Assembly: GCA_964414185.1 (NCBI GenBank)
Contig: CAYPVK010000012.1
Coordinates: forward strand, 1 to 42,272
From: UBA7488 sp964414185
GTDB taxonomy: Bacteria > Pseudomonadota > Alphaproteobacteria > CAAHEQ01 > UBA3637
Direction of reading: 5' to 3'
DNA: 42,272 nucleotides
Shown here: positions 7,362 through 15,040 of the stretch, piece by piece
Layout of the letters: every line of letters begins with the position of its first letter
How positions within the stretch are numbered: the stretch's first letter is position 1
Translations under genes and position numbers: made by a program
The notes under the pieces: generated by a model
Databases searched by the model: none
Told to the model about the DNA's origin: nothing
Seen by the model: only the letters and a program-made list of their open reading frames with translations

Positions 7362-8399
7362 ATGAATTTAAATTTAAATGTCGGCGTTGCTTTTATGGCG
7401 GGGATTTTTTCCAAAATACCGTTGGTGTCGGTTGCCGTCGTTTGCGTTTTGTCGTTCGGCGCACAGGCCAAATGTTTAAAAGAGCCCGACCGTTTGCCGA
7501 GTTTTAAAATAATGAGTGAAGCATGCCGCGAACCGACGGGCATGGAAGCTATCGGCAAGCTGATGGACGGGTATGGATTGTTGTTCGGCGCGGATAACAA
7601 AGAGGTTGCCGAAAATGAAGCGATAAAAATTATCCAAACGGCGCGGATGTTGTCCGGATTGCCCGCTCCCGTTTCGAAAGATGTTAAACGCACCGTGTTT
7701 GAAGATAAAACGCCGGCCGTTTGTGTTTCAAAAATGCAATTGGGTGAAGGCAATGTCGTTTTTTTAAGCGGCACGAAAGCTTGCTCCAAAGAATTGGCCG
7801 CGGCGTTGGTTCAATCGGGCGGTGCTTGGTATACGCCGGGCGATTCGGGCGGCATTGACGGGGCAACGTTTGATTTTTCCAAAGAAAATCCGCAAGTATC
7901 GTCGAATGTCCAAGCCAAAACTTTTGATGAAGAAGCCGAAATCTTTTGGAATCGGTTATGTGAAGAAAAAGTGTTGGCTAAGTATAAGGAAATTTGTAAT
8001 ACGGATGTAACGCCGACGGTTTATAAGATTATTTGCGAAAATGAAGACACTAAGGAAAGTGCTCGTGCCGGTTATGTTGAAGAACAAAAACAGCAAACGA
8101 TTCGCGAAATTTTGGAAAACGGCTTTAAAATGGCGGTTACCGCTATGGTGGAAAATAAAACATTGACCGATGACGGCGTGATGAATGTTGCGCGCATTAC
8201 AACGCGGCCGAACGGTCAAATGGAAGTTGAATTGTGTCCGAAGAAAGAAGAATTGGCCGATATGATTTTGACGGGATTGCAACGCGGAGAATCTTATAAA
8301 ACGCAAAACGGCTTTGTGATTGAATTGAAAAATGAAATAGAAAACTTTTTAAAGGATTATGCCGCCAAGGCAAAACAACAGGGAGAAAAAAATGATTAA
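7362..8399 (+). CDS. Secreted hypothetical protein, first of a tandem paralogous pair
   Basis: This 345-residue protein has a Sec-type signal peptide: a hydrophobic stretch at about residues 15-33 (IPLVSVAVVCVLSFG), then AQA before Lys37. The mature protein is cysteine-containing and acidic. Its N-terminal 45 residues and C-terminal 140 residues align by eye with the next protein. Shared features are MI/S-EAC, a spaced C-YK-C-IC pattern, VE(L/V)CxK, and a GF-x-(I/L)-E/N-LK-x-EI-x-F end. The middle (about residues 85-185) is extra. The start is uncertain: the purine-rich AGGGGGAGG ends only 1 nt before this ATG, which is unusually close, and the next in-frame ATG (7395) has none. I infer a periplasmic or surface location; the family is unknown. 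Confidence 0.7.
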   Translation: MNLNLNVGVAFMAGIFSKIPLVSVAVVCVLSFGAQAKCLKEPDRLPSFKIMSEACREPTGMEAIGKLMDGYGLLFGADNKEVAENEAIKIIQTARMLSGLPAPVSKDVKRTVFEDKTPAVCVSKMQLGEGNVVFLSGTKACSKELAAALVQSGGAWYTPGDSGGIDGATFDFSKENPQVSSNVQAKTFDEEAEIFWNRLCEEKVLAKYKEICNTDVTPTVYKIICENEDTKESARAGYVEEQKQQTIREILENGFKMAVTAMVENKTLTDDGVMNVARITTRPNGQMEVELCPKKEELADMILTGLQRGESYKTQNGFVIELKNEIENFLKDYAAKAKQQGEKND

Positions 8400-9063
8400 A
8401 AAAATATTGTGTATCGGAGTTTGTGCTTTGTGTTTGTGCGTCGGAACAAACGCATTGGCGGCTTGCGAAAACGAAAAAGTTAAGGCGCCGTCCGAAATGA
8501 TTGCCGAAGCGTGCAAACAAAATGACGATTCGGCGTTGAATATGATTGCCATTGAAATGGTGTCGGCCAAGCAAAGCAATAATGTCGCAACGTTAAAAGA
8601 ACAAGGACGCGAAATTTTGCAGACGGTTTGTTCAAAAGACGCTCAAGAAGCTTATAAAAAAGCTTGTTCCGTTCAAACGTTGCCCGAAAATATTCAAAAA
8701 ATTTGCGCGAATAAAGAATCTATTGATAAAGAGCTTGATATGTTTGTTGCTCAGGCGCGCCAATCGGCCATGCAAGATTTGGTCGAATGGAGCATTAAAA
8801 TGGGTTTTGCCGCGCATATTGCCAATGAAAAGCAAATCTTGAACCATTTGCCGCGAACAAAATCGGTCGAAATCGAACCGACGGGAATCGTGCGTGTCGA
8901 AGTTTGTTCTAAAGAGGATGATTTAACCGCAGCGTTCAGCGAAGAATTTAAGGCAAAACGCATCAAAAAAACACCCGGCGGATTTGAACTTAATTTAAAA
9001 GATGAAATTGCCCGGTTTGAAAAATTGTTAAATTCAAACGATTCCGAACAGGAAAGCCGCTAA
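8392..9063 (+). CDS. Secreted hypothetical protein, second of the paralogous pair
   Basis: This 223-residue protein has a signal peptide (KKILCIGVCALCLCVGTNAL, then AA before Cys). The mature part is about 200 residues with conserved cysteines and a helical middle. GGGAG lies 6 nt upstream of the ATG at 8392, which overlaps the previous stop by 8 nt, so the two are translationally coupled. It looks like the preceding protein without its central insertion. Two successive helix-rich segments precede a short strand region (VEIEPTGIVRVEVC). A disulfide-bonded periplasmic protein is likely; the function is unknown. Confidence 0.75.
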   Translation: MIKKILCIGVCALCLCVGTNALAACENEKVKAPSEMIAEACKQNDDSALNMIAIEMVSAKQSNNVATLKEQGREILQTVCSKDAQEAYKKACSVQTLPENIQKICANKESIDKELDMFVAQARQSAMQDLVEWSIKMGFAAHIANEKQILNHLPRTKSVEIEPTGIVRVEVCSKEDDLTAAFSEEFKAKRIKKTPGGFELNLKDEIARFEKLLNSNDSEQESR

Positions 9064-9129
9064 AAAAAAACAGTTAAAAACGGCTGTTGAATTGTTTTAA
9101 AGGTCGCCTTTCGGGGGGGCTTTTTTATA

Positions 9130-9162
9130 AACCGCAAAGATTTTGACAATGGCGGTTTTTTT
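9130..9162 (+). terminator. Terminator after the secreted paralogue pair
   Basis: AACCGC pairs with GCGGTT around a 16-nt loop and is followed by a T run. A more degenerate GC-rich hairpin with a G7 run precedes it at about 9101-9126. Confidence 0.5.
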
Positions 9163-9204
9163 GATTTATCAAATAAGCCGGGCGTCCGAAAAGGCAATCG
9201 GATG

Positions 9205-9234
9205 TAAAAAAAGCGCCTCAATTTTGAAGCGCTT
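9205..9234 (-). terminator. Terminator of the acyl-CoA synthetase gene
   Basis: On the minus strand AAGCGCTTCAA pairs with TTGAGGCGCTT with one mismatch and is followed by a T run, 25 nt after the stop codon at 9260. Confidence 0.8.
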
Positions 9235-9259
9235 ATTGTTACCATATAAGGACACGTGT

Positions 9260-11338
9260 TTATTTCAACAACATTTTGAAGTCCACGACAACGGCTCGGG
9301 TCTTTGTGACCAAGACGGGGTTGCCGTCAATCGCCGTAATTTCGGGGATTTCCAAAACGACTTGTTGGACTTTTTGCAACGTTTCTTTAAGCGGGCCGAC
9401 GGCCTTGGGTTCTTCGCCGCGGACACCGTTTAAAATCGTACCGACTTTTGTTTCTTTAATCATTGTATCGAAATCGTTCGCCGGCAAAATGCGCAAAGCG
9501 GTATCTTTCATTACTTCGGTGTAAATGCCGCCCGTACCGAATACCATCACGCGGCCGAAATTTTTATCGGAATTGACGCCGACGATTGTTTCGGTAGCCT
9601 TGACAATCATTTCTTGAATGAGTACGGAAGCCCCTTTGAGTTGGAATTTTTGAATGGAACCGTTCAAACCGTCCCAAGCTTCGTTGAATGTGGCTTCGTC
9701 ATGGACGTTCAAATAAATACCCTTCATTTCCGTTTTGTGCAATGCATCGGGCGCCGACAATTTCAACACAACGGGCGCCGGGAAGATTTTTTGGCAGAAT
9801 GCCAAAGCGGCCGCTTTATCCGTAAAGTTGCCGGATTTGGGGTAATCGATACCGTAATGGTCCATAATCATATTGACGACGTTTTGCGGCAAGGAAGCCA
9901 AGCCTTGAGCTTTGGCATCGGCAACAGCCGCGCGAATGGCTTCGGGTACTTCATTTGTCGGTACATCGACATGTTGTACGTTTTTATAAGCCATTTGAGC
10001 CTTTAACATGCCGAGCAAACGCACGATGTCAATCGGGTATTCATAGTTCAACAAGTGTGCTTCGTCCAAAATTTTGCGGCCTTCTTTGACCTTTAAACCG
10101 CCGACAAAAACGGAAAATACGTTTACGTTTTTATATTGGGGCGCAATGCGGGCAATGGCTTCGGCCGTTTCTTTGGATTCGGTGACCATTTGCGGCGTTA
10201 ACAAAACAATGATGTTTTTGTATTCGCCCGATTCGCATAAGACTTTCAGCGCGAATTCATAACGGTCCGCACGTGCATCGCCGATGACGTCAATCGGGTT
10301 GCCGAAAGCGGATTCGGCGGGCAAGCCGGCCTTTAACGCGTCGATTGTTTTTTGTGACGGTGTTGCCAAATCAAGACCGGCATCTTCGCACAAATCGGAA
10401 GTCAATACGCCGACGCCGCCCGCGTTTGTCAGTACGGCGACTTTGCCGTCGAATTCTTTATGGTTGGCATATTGCAACACTTCCAAAAGCCCGAACATTT
10501 CGCGTGTTGTATAGGCTTGGATAGCACCCGAACGTTGCAGCGCGATTTCCAAAACGCGGTAATTCGGAGCCAACGATCCCGTGTGGGACAAAGAAGCGGC
10601 CTGAGCTTTTTGTGATTTGCCCGGTTCCATAATCACGACGGGTTTTGTTTTGGATACCTCTTTAATCACATCCAAAAAGACTTTGCCGTTTTTCAACGAT
10701 TCCAAATAGAATACGAAAGCGGTCGTATTTGGGTCGTGTTGAATGGCTTCAAGCAATTTGTCTTCGCCCAAAACGGCTTTGTTGCCGATGGAAATGAAGT
10801 GCGAAAAGCCGATACCTTTTTCGCGTGCCCAATCCAAAATGGCGGAACAATAGGCACCCGATTGGGAAATAAAGGCAACATTACCGCGTTCGGGGAACCC
10901 GTCGGCAAAGCTGGCATTTAAATTGTCAAATGTGGAAATGTGGCCGAGACAGTTCGGGCCCAACAAGTTAATGCCGTTTTCGATACATTTGCGGGCGATT
11001 TCGTCTTCCAATTCGTGGTTGCCGACTTCGCCGAAACCGGCCGTAATGATAGAAATATTTTTTGTTCCGTTAGCGATACAATCGTCAATGACGGGCATTG
11101 TAAATTTTGCGGGAACGACCACAACCACCAATTCAACGGGTTCGGCAATGTCGCGTACGGAAGCGACGCAAGGTTTGCCGAAAAGTTCTTGACCGGCGGC
11201 TTTGGGATTGACGCCATAGAGGTTGCCTTTAAAACCGGCATCAATTAAATTTTGGAAAATGACCGCGCCCAATTTTTTAGGATCTGACGATACGCCGACA
11301 ACTGCAACAGAGGCCGGATTGAAAAAAGTTTCTAGCAT
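9260..11338 (-). CDS. ADP-forming acetyl/acyl-CoA synthetase (NDP-forming acetate-CoA ligase)
   Basis: This 692-residue protein has the fused alpha-beta layout of ADP-forming acyl-CoA synthetases, which convert acyl-CoA, ADP and phosphate to acid, CoA and ATP. Residues 1-125 are a CoA-binding Rossmann domain (NPASVAVVGVSSDPKKLGA). Residues 140-450 are the succinyl-CoA-ligase-like part, with the phosphohistidine candidate in SLSHTGSLA. Residues 470-692 are an ATP-grasp domain (PVVLKLSAPDALHKTEMKG). No C-terminal or N-terminal GNAT acetyltransferase domain is present, so it is not a Pat-type protein acetyltransferase. AAGGAA lies upstream of the ATG. Substrate-level ATP synthesis from acetyl-CoA would suit a fermentative gut organism; the substrate is inferred. 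Confidence 0.9.
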   Translation of the reverse strand: MLETFFNPASVAVVGVSSDPKKLGAVIFQNLIDAGFKGNLYGVNPKAAGQELFGKPCVASVRDIAEPVELVVVVVPAKFTMPVIDDCIANGTKNISIITAGFGEVGNHELEDEIARKCIENGINLLGPNCLGHISTFDNLNASFADGFPERGNVAFISQSGAYCSAILDWAREKGIGFSHFISIGNKAVLGEDKLLEAIQHDPNTTAFVFYLESLKNGKVFLDVIKEVSKTKPVVIMEPGKSQKAQAASLSHTGSLAPNYRVLEIALQRSGAIQAYTTREMFGLLEVLQYANHKEFDGKVAVLTNAGGVGVLTSDLCEDAGLDLATPSQKTIDALKAGLPAESAFGNPIDVIGDARADRYEFALKVLCESGEYKNIIVLLTPQMVTESKETAEAIARIAPQYKNVNVFSVFVGGLKVKEGRKILDEAHLLNYEYPIDIVRLLGMLKAQMAYKNVQHVDVPTNEVPEAIRAAVADAKAQGLASLPQNVVNMIMDHYGIDYPKSGNFTDKAAALAFCQKIFPAPVVLKLSAPDALHKTEMKGIYLNVHDEATFNEAWDGLNGSIQKFQLKGASVLIQEMIVKATETIVGVNSDKNFGRVMVFGTGGIYTEVMKDTALRILPANDFDTMIKETKVGTILNGVRGEEPKAVGPLKETLQKVQQVVLEIPEITAIDGNPVLVTKTRAVVVDFKMLLK

Positions 11339-11388
11339 GATTATTCCTTTTCATATTTGAGGGTTTAAGATAATATTCGGATAGGGGT

Positions 11389-11417
11389 ACGATACAAAAA
11401 CGCCGTGTTTTTGTCAA
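11389..11417 (-). promoter_or_regulatory. Promoter of the acyl-CoA synthetase gene
   Basis: On the minus strand TTGACA (11417-11412) and TATCGT (11394-11389) are separated by 17 nt. They lie about 50 nt upstream of the start codon. Confidence 0.6.
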
Positions 11418-11460
11418 GCGAATAATAAAAAACATAAGGAAATTCTTAAAAAGGGAATTC

Positions 11461-11691
11461 TTATTTTAATTTGTCAATAAACAACGCCGCATCAAAACCG
11501 ACGGCTTCGGCTATATCCAAAAATTCAATAACATCCAAGCGCCGTTCGCCTTTTTCATATTTTGAAATAAACGATTGGGGTTTCTTTAAGGCTAAAGCCA
11601 ATTGAACCTGGGTCAGGTTGGCTTTTTTCCTTTCTTTGATTAACATGGACAAAAACGTTTGGTATTGTTCGGTAAACACGGATTTAGTCAT
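11461..11691 (-). CDS. Small XRE-family helix-turn-helix protein
   Basis: This 76-residue protein is almost entirely one Cro/CI helix-turn-helix domain (LTQVQLALALKKPQSFISKY, then EKGERRLDV, then FLDIAEAVG), so it probably acts as a small repressor. GGGAGG lies about 7 nt upstream of the ATG at 11691, which is why this start is preferred to the ATG at 11718. The leader contains a GTATATAC palindrome (around 11744-11751) that could be an autoregulatory operator. The gene is monocistronic, in front of the acyl-CoA synthetase gene on the same strand. No toxin partner is visible beside it. Confidence 0.85.
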   Translation of the reverse strand: MTKSVFTEQYQTFLSMLIKERKKANLTQVQLALALKKPQSFISKYEKGERRLDVIEFLDIAEAVGFDAALFIDKLK

Positions 11692-12066
11692 CCAATCTCC
11701 TCCCTTTCTTGTGTACATAAAAAGTTTAAATCCATACTTTTGTATATACCAAAACAGGATTTAACAATCCAGTAAAACAAAATGTGCAAAATAAAAAATT
11801 CAAGATTGTTTTATATGCGATGGTGTGCGTTAAAACTTTGGGAAAATTGCCGTATTTGAAAGGGAGTGGTATATCCTTATCGTTTTTTTTGATAAGTGGG
11901 CGGGAAGGAAAGGATATGCCGTATCGGGTTTCTGATTTTTTATTTAAAAAATATTTTAAAATTTAAAGAATCGATTCGCAATAAAAATTCATTTTTTAAA
12001 TGTGAAAAAATCGGCAATATGAAAATATCACCAATTTTGTAAAAGCCGTTTTTTTATTTCATACAA
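11692..12066. other. Gene-free region with an orphan hairpin
   Basis: No convincing gene lies here. A nested inverted repeat at 11868-11920 pairs GGTATATC with GATATGCC (one wobble) and, inside, CTTATC with GATAAG around a T8 loop. A purine-rich run and a 16-codon ORF starting at the ATG at 11915 follow; that ORF is too short to support. The rest is AT-rich, low-complexity sequence. Confidence 0.4.
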
Positions 12067-12782
12067 TTAAAATGTATATCTTGCGCCAAACAAAAATTCG
12101 TGAGACGTTACATCATTTTTGGATGTAATATCAAACGGTTTTTTAAAAGCAGGAGCATTCATTTGATATGAACCTTTAACATTTCCGTAATCGGTGTATC
12201 TGTAACCCGCATCAACCGAAATATGATCGGTCACGGCATATGATACCCCGCTCCGATTTGCTAAGCCAAATTGTTATCGCCTAACTTTTTGCCGACACCG
12301 TTATCGGACAATGATGCTTTGCTTTCAACTCTCGCATAACCCAACCCGGCTCCGACATAGGGTGTGAATTCGGTGCCCGTTTCAATATCATAATAAACAT
12401 TTAACATTGCCGAATAAACAGATGTTTTTGTCGTTACATTGACCGTTGTCGGGGTAATAACCTGAAAAGCATTTGTGGCAGAATCTTTTGCATTATCATT
12501 CCATCCGAATCCCAATTCGCCTCTGAAATTGCCGTATTTTACGGGAGTTGTTGCTCCATATGCCAATCTGATCCCCAAAACATTGTCTTTTTGTTTGTTG
12601 TCCAATATTTTGTTGTAATGATGGTTTATACCGCTGTAAGAATAATGGGAATTTGCATAGGCGTCATTTTCCATTCTTACAAAAGCGGCTTTTGTGGAAA
12701 CATACTGATTTAATTCAATGGCATTGGCATTTAATGCAAATAATGCGGTTGCAATGCTCGCGGACAATAAAATTTTGTTCAT
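12067..12782 (-). pseudogene. Broken outer-membrane beta-barrel protein gene
   Basis: The first 173 codons encode a signal peptide (MNKILLSASIATALFALNAN, then AIE) and an eight-stranded-type barrel of the Opa/OmpA-like family, with strands such as YGNFRGELGFGW and FTPYVGAGLGYARVE. Translation then meets TAG at 12261-12263. The family's expected next motif (Y)QIGAGVSYAVTDHISVDAGY is still present: QIGAG follows the TAG in frame, and VSYAV onward is in another frame. This is explained by a Tyr codon changed to TAG plus loss of one G in a G run near 12245. The last strands (ending FLFGARYTF) and the TAA are intact at 12067. AAAGGAAG precedes the ATG. An assembly error cannot be excluded. Confidence 0.8.
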
Positions 12783-13001
12783 TTATAAACTTCCTTTCAT
12801 TTTTTATACAAAATTAATGCTACCCTTGATGAAAAGGTAGCAGGAAGTTCACACCTATTCACAGAAATAGTGTAGTATATTCAGTATATAAACATACTTT
12901 ATTTTACTACCTTCCTGCCATAGCAGAAAGATAGTTTTACATCTGTATTACCAGACAACTATGAGAGGGTGCGAAACCTCACTTTGGTAATCAGCCAAAG
13001 C
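12783..13001 (-). promoter_or_regulatory. Structured leader with four mutually exclusive pairing segments
   Basis: Reading the minus strand from about 13001, two hairpins come first: CTTTGG/CCAAAG (13000-12982) and GAGG/CCTC (12980-12965). A stem ATAGTT/AACTAT follows (12962-12931), enclosing TCTG/CAGA. Then segment 1 CTTTCTGC (12930-12923) can pair with segment 2 GCAGGAAG (12918-12911, TATG loop). Segment 2 can instead pair perfectly with segment 3 CTTCCTGC (12847-12840). Segment 3 overlaps TGCTACC, which can pair with segment 4 GGTAGCA (12824-12818), followed by a U-rich stretch. CTTCCT of segment 3 is also complementary to the AGGAAG ribosome-binding site. This is the layout of an attenuator or riboswitch; the ligand is unknown. 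Confidence 0.55.
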
Positions 13002-13007
13002 ATAATC

Positions 13008-13036
13008 AGGTTATTTCATATGTACATGAAAGTCAA
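13008..13036 (-). promoter_or_regulatory. Promoter of the outer-membrane protein leader
   Basis: On the minus strand TTGACT (13036-13031) and TAACCT (13013-13008) are 17 nt apart. The spacer contains the inverted repeat TTCAT-N6-ATGAA. Transcription would start near 13001, exactly where the first leader hairpin begins. Confidence 0.5.
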
Positions 13037-13095
13037 ATATTTTCTGATAAAAGTATGGAAAAATTCCTGTCAAGGAAGGTTTCGTCCGTCTTTTT

Positions 13096-13962
13096 TTATC
13101 GTCCGTTTTCGTTATACGTGATAATCACGCGGGAAACGGGTGGCAAAATATTCCGAATTTGCCTATCGGAATATCCCAAACATTCGGCATATTTTTCCCC
13201 GTATTTCCAAGAGCGGATGATGGTATGGTCGATTTTGTCGTTTTCGGGGCAAGGCCGATGGATTTTATTGCGGGCCGATGAAATGATTGAACGTGTCAAC
13301 GTATCGGTATTTTTATCGCGCATTGTAATTTGGCATAATTTTAAAAATAACGTTACGCCGCGCCGGTATGCCGGGTGGTCTTTGAAAAATTTTTCTAAGC
13401 TGTTTTCGTCTTTAAATTCAATCTTTTCATCCCAAAGAGATATCAACAATGCTTCATCCATTTGAATGTATTTTTGTTCAAGTTCTTTTTTGCGTTCCAA
13501 ATAGCGGTGCTTTTCATCCGCTTCAATTTTTTTCCAAGACGGCCAAAGCGCACGGTTTTGAGCATTTTCATCATTCGCATATATGCGCAATTTGCGAACG
13601 GTATCTTTATCTTCCCCATAGGCTGCGGCCAATTCTTCCCCATATGCCCAAGTGGCATATAAGATTTCCCGTGCCGCCATTTCCATCAAAAAATAAGTCA
13701 TGCGCGCCGGTGTTTTCGGTTTGGTTTGTTCGGCCAATTCTTTTGTCAGCAAAAATTCGGAGGCTGCCGTTTGGGAATTCGGATTTTTTTGGCGTTTATC
13801 GGATATTTCTTTTTCCATAGCCGCCGCCCATTGTTTGATAAAACCGAATGTGTCGATGATGTCTTTGTCTTTTTCGTGAAGGGCGACTTGTTCGTTCCAA
13901 TATTTCACATTGACGATTTTCAAATTTGTTCGTTCGGCATCTGTCTCCATAACGTTCGACAT
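13096..13962 (-). CDS. Hypothetical protein, last gene of the F0 ATP synthase operon
   Basis: This 288-residue, probably soluble, charged protein is rich in helices (for example the stretch around KHRYLERKKELEQKYIQMDE). The C-terminus (YSDRQIRNILPPVSRVIITY) could form a small helix-turn-helix-like unit. There is no signal peptide or membrane segment. AAGGGGG lies 7-8 nt upstream of the ATG at 13962, 22 nt after the stop of the b subunit gene, so it is almost certainly cotranscribed with the F0 genes. I do not recognise the family. The position suggests an assembly or regulatory role, or simply a passenger. Confidence 0.75.
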   Translation of the reverse strand: MSNVMETDAERTNLKIVNVKYWNEQVALHEKDKDIIDTFGFIKQWAAAMEKEISDKRQKNPNSQTAASEFLLTKELAEQTKPKTPARMTYFLMEMAAREILYATWAYGEELAAAYGEDKDTVRKLRIYANDENAQNRALWPSWKKIEADEKHRYLERKKELEQKYIQMDEALLISLWDEKIEFKDENSLEKFFKDHPAYRRGVTLFLKLCQITMRDKNTDTLTRSIISSARNKIHRPCPENDKIDHTIIRSWKYGEKYAECLGYSDRQIRNILPPVSRVIITYNENGR

Positions 13963-13984
13963 GGCATTCCCCCTTTAAAATCAA

Positions 13985-14512
13985 TTAATCGTTTTTCAAC
14001 AAATGCGTATTTTCTTTTAACGATTCAAGCAAAAGGGCGATGGATTTGTCCATTGCGCGTTGTTTTTTTTCATCCGATTCGTGTTCGTGCAAAATGCCGT
14101 ATGTTTTTTCGATAACCAAATTTGCCATTTGTTCTTTCATTTTGCGCGTGCCGTTTTCTTGTATCATTTTTAAACGCGCAGCCACTTCGCGGTCTTTGCG
14201 TTGCATGCGTTCGGCGGCGTTTTCTTTAAATTCTTTGCGCAAATTTTCGATTTCAATGTCGGCTTGCCTTAAAATATCCGCCCGTTCCGATTCTTGATTT
14301 TGAGTATATAAAACGTATTTGTTGTACAGCTCTTCGGCTTGTTTGCGCAAACGGGCGGATTCGTCCAAATGCGCGCGCACTTTGTCGGCTTGTTCTTGCC
14401 CCCAACGGGTTAAAAAACGGCTTAACGGACGGACGGCAATCAACACCACCGCAACAAAAGCGAATGACATCCAAAATTCGGGACCTTTGATAATTTGTAA
14501 AAACGAATCCAT
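13985..14512 (-). CDS. atpF: F0F1 ATP synthase subunit b
   Basis: This 175-residue protein is the peripheral stalk subunit linking F0 to F1. One N-terminal membrane helix (FWMSFAFVAVVLIAV, residues about 13-28) is followed by a long charged coiled coil to the C-terminus (SARLRKQAEELYNKY). It starts 2 nt after the stop of the b' gene and probably shares its translation. The b and b' pair, in place of a b homodimer, is typical of alphaproteobacteria and phototrophs. Confidence 0.92.
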   Translation of the reverse strand: MDSFLQIIKGPEFWMSFAFVAVVLIAVRPLSRFLTRWGQEQADKVRAHLDESARLRKQAEELYNKYVLYTQNQESERADILRQADIEIENLRKEFKENAAERMQRKDREVAARLKMIQENGTRKMKEQMANLVIEKTYGILHEHESDEKKQRAMDKSIALLLESLKENTHLLKND

Positions 14513-14514
14513 TT

Positions 14515-14991
14515 TTAAGCCTCCGAATCTTGTGCACGGCGTTTTGCTTGCATCTTTTGTGAACCGAAAAATTTTTGTGCCAACTCTTCGGCAATTTGTC
14601 CCGCTGCCGCATCCGACCGCGCATGTAATTGGCGGTCGATTTCACGCAGGTTGTTTTCCGTTTTTTCGATTTTAACGCGCACTTCGCGTTCATGCAGCTT
14701 TTCAATTTCCGCCGATTCGCGGTGCATGTCTTCAAAGGCGCGTTTAATCATAGCCGCTTTTTGTTGTTCGGCATCAAAAATGTAAACGTTGTAATTTTTG
14801 ACCAGTTCGTCCGCTTGAGCGTTGACGCGTTCGGCAATTTCCAAATCCGTTTTGATAATTGTTTCGCGTTCTTGAAATACATCTTCCAACATCGGAAAAA
14901 TCAAATAGCTGATAATCAGGAACATGAAGCCGAAACTGATCAGCATCCAAAAAGATTGGCTTAAAAACGGCGTAAGTTCAAATTGCGGCAT
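14515..14991 (-). CDS. atpF': F0F1 ATP synthase subunit b'
   Basis: This 158-residue protein is a second peripheral stalk subunit. The N-terminus MPQFELTPFLSQSFW and the membrane helix MLISFGFMFLIISYLIFPML are characteristic of b' (AtpG/AtpX) proteins, followed by a coiled coil. It lies directly after the c subunit gene and immediately before atpF. The C-terminal 20 residues are basic and polar. Confidence 0.92.
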   Translation of the reverse strand: MPQFELTPFLSQSFWMLISFGFMFLIISYLIFPMLEDVFQERETIIKTDLEIAERVNAQADELVKNYNVYIFDAEQQKAAMIKRAFEDMHRESAEIEKLHEREVRVKIEKTENNLREIDRQLHARSDAAAGQIAEELAQKFFGSQKMQAKRRAQDSEA

Positions 14992-15040
14992 TAAATTACA
15001 TCCTTTTCAAATTAAATGATGCCTTAAACCCCATCCAAGG

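Noticed and set aside
9101..9126. Strong terminator or phase-variable G7 tract after the secreted paralogues
   Set aside because: The stem is mismatched and lies after the stop codon; a better hairpin follows at 9130. It is probably a degenerate terminator.
9260..11338. Protein lysine acetyltransferase (Pat-type)
   Set aside because: The length of 692 residues covers only the acyl-CoA synthetase parts. No GNAT domain is visible at either end.
11784..11966. A 60-codon plus-strand ORF
   Set aside because: It starts at GTG without a ribosome-binding site, has low-complexity AT-rich codons and overlaps an inverted repeat. There is no protein-like pattern.
12931..13000. tRNA-like or lysine/TPP riboswitch-like fragments (a GAGGGTGCGAAACCTC hairpin and a CCTGAT string)
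   Set aside because: No acceptor stem, anticodon arm or CCA end can be built, and the riboswitch core motifs are not in the required order on either strand. Kept only as an unclassified structured leader.
13055..13465. A 136-codon plus-strand ORF opposite the last gene of the F0 operon
   Set aside because: It is the mirror of a real minus-strand gene, has no ribosome-binding site, and its codon use fits the opposite strand.
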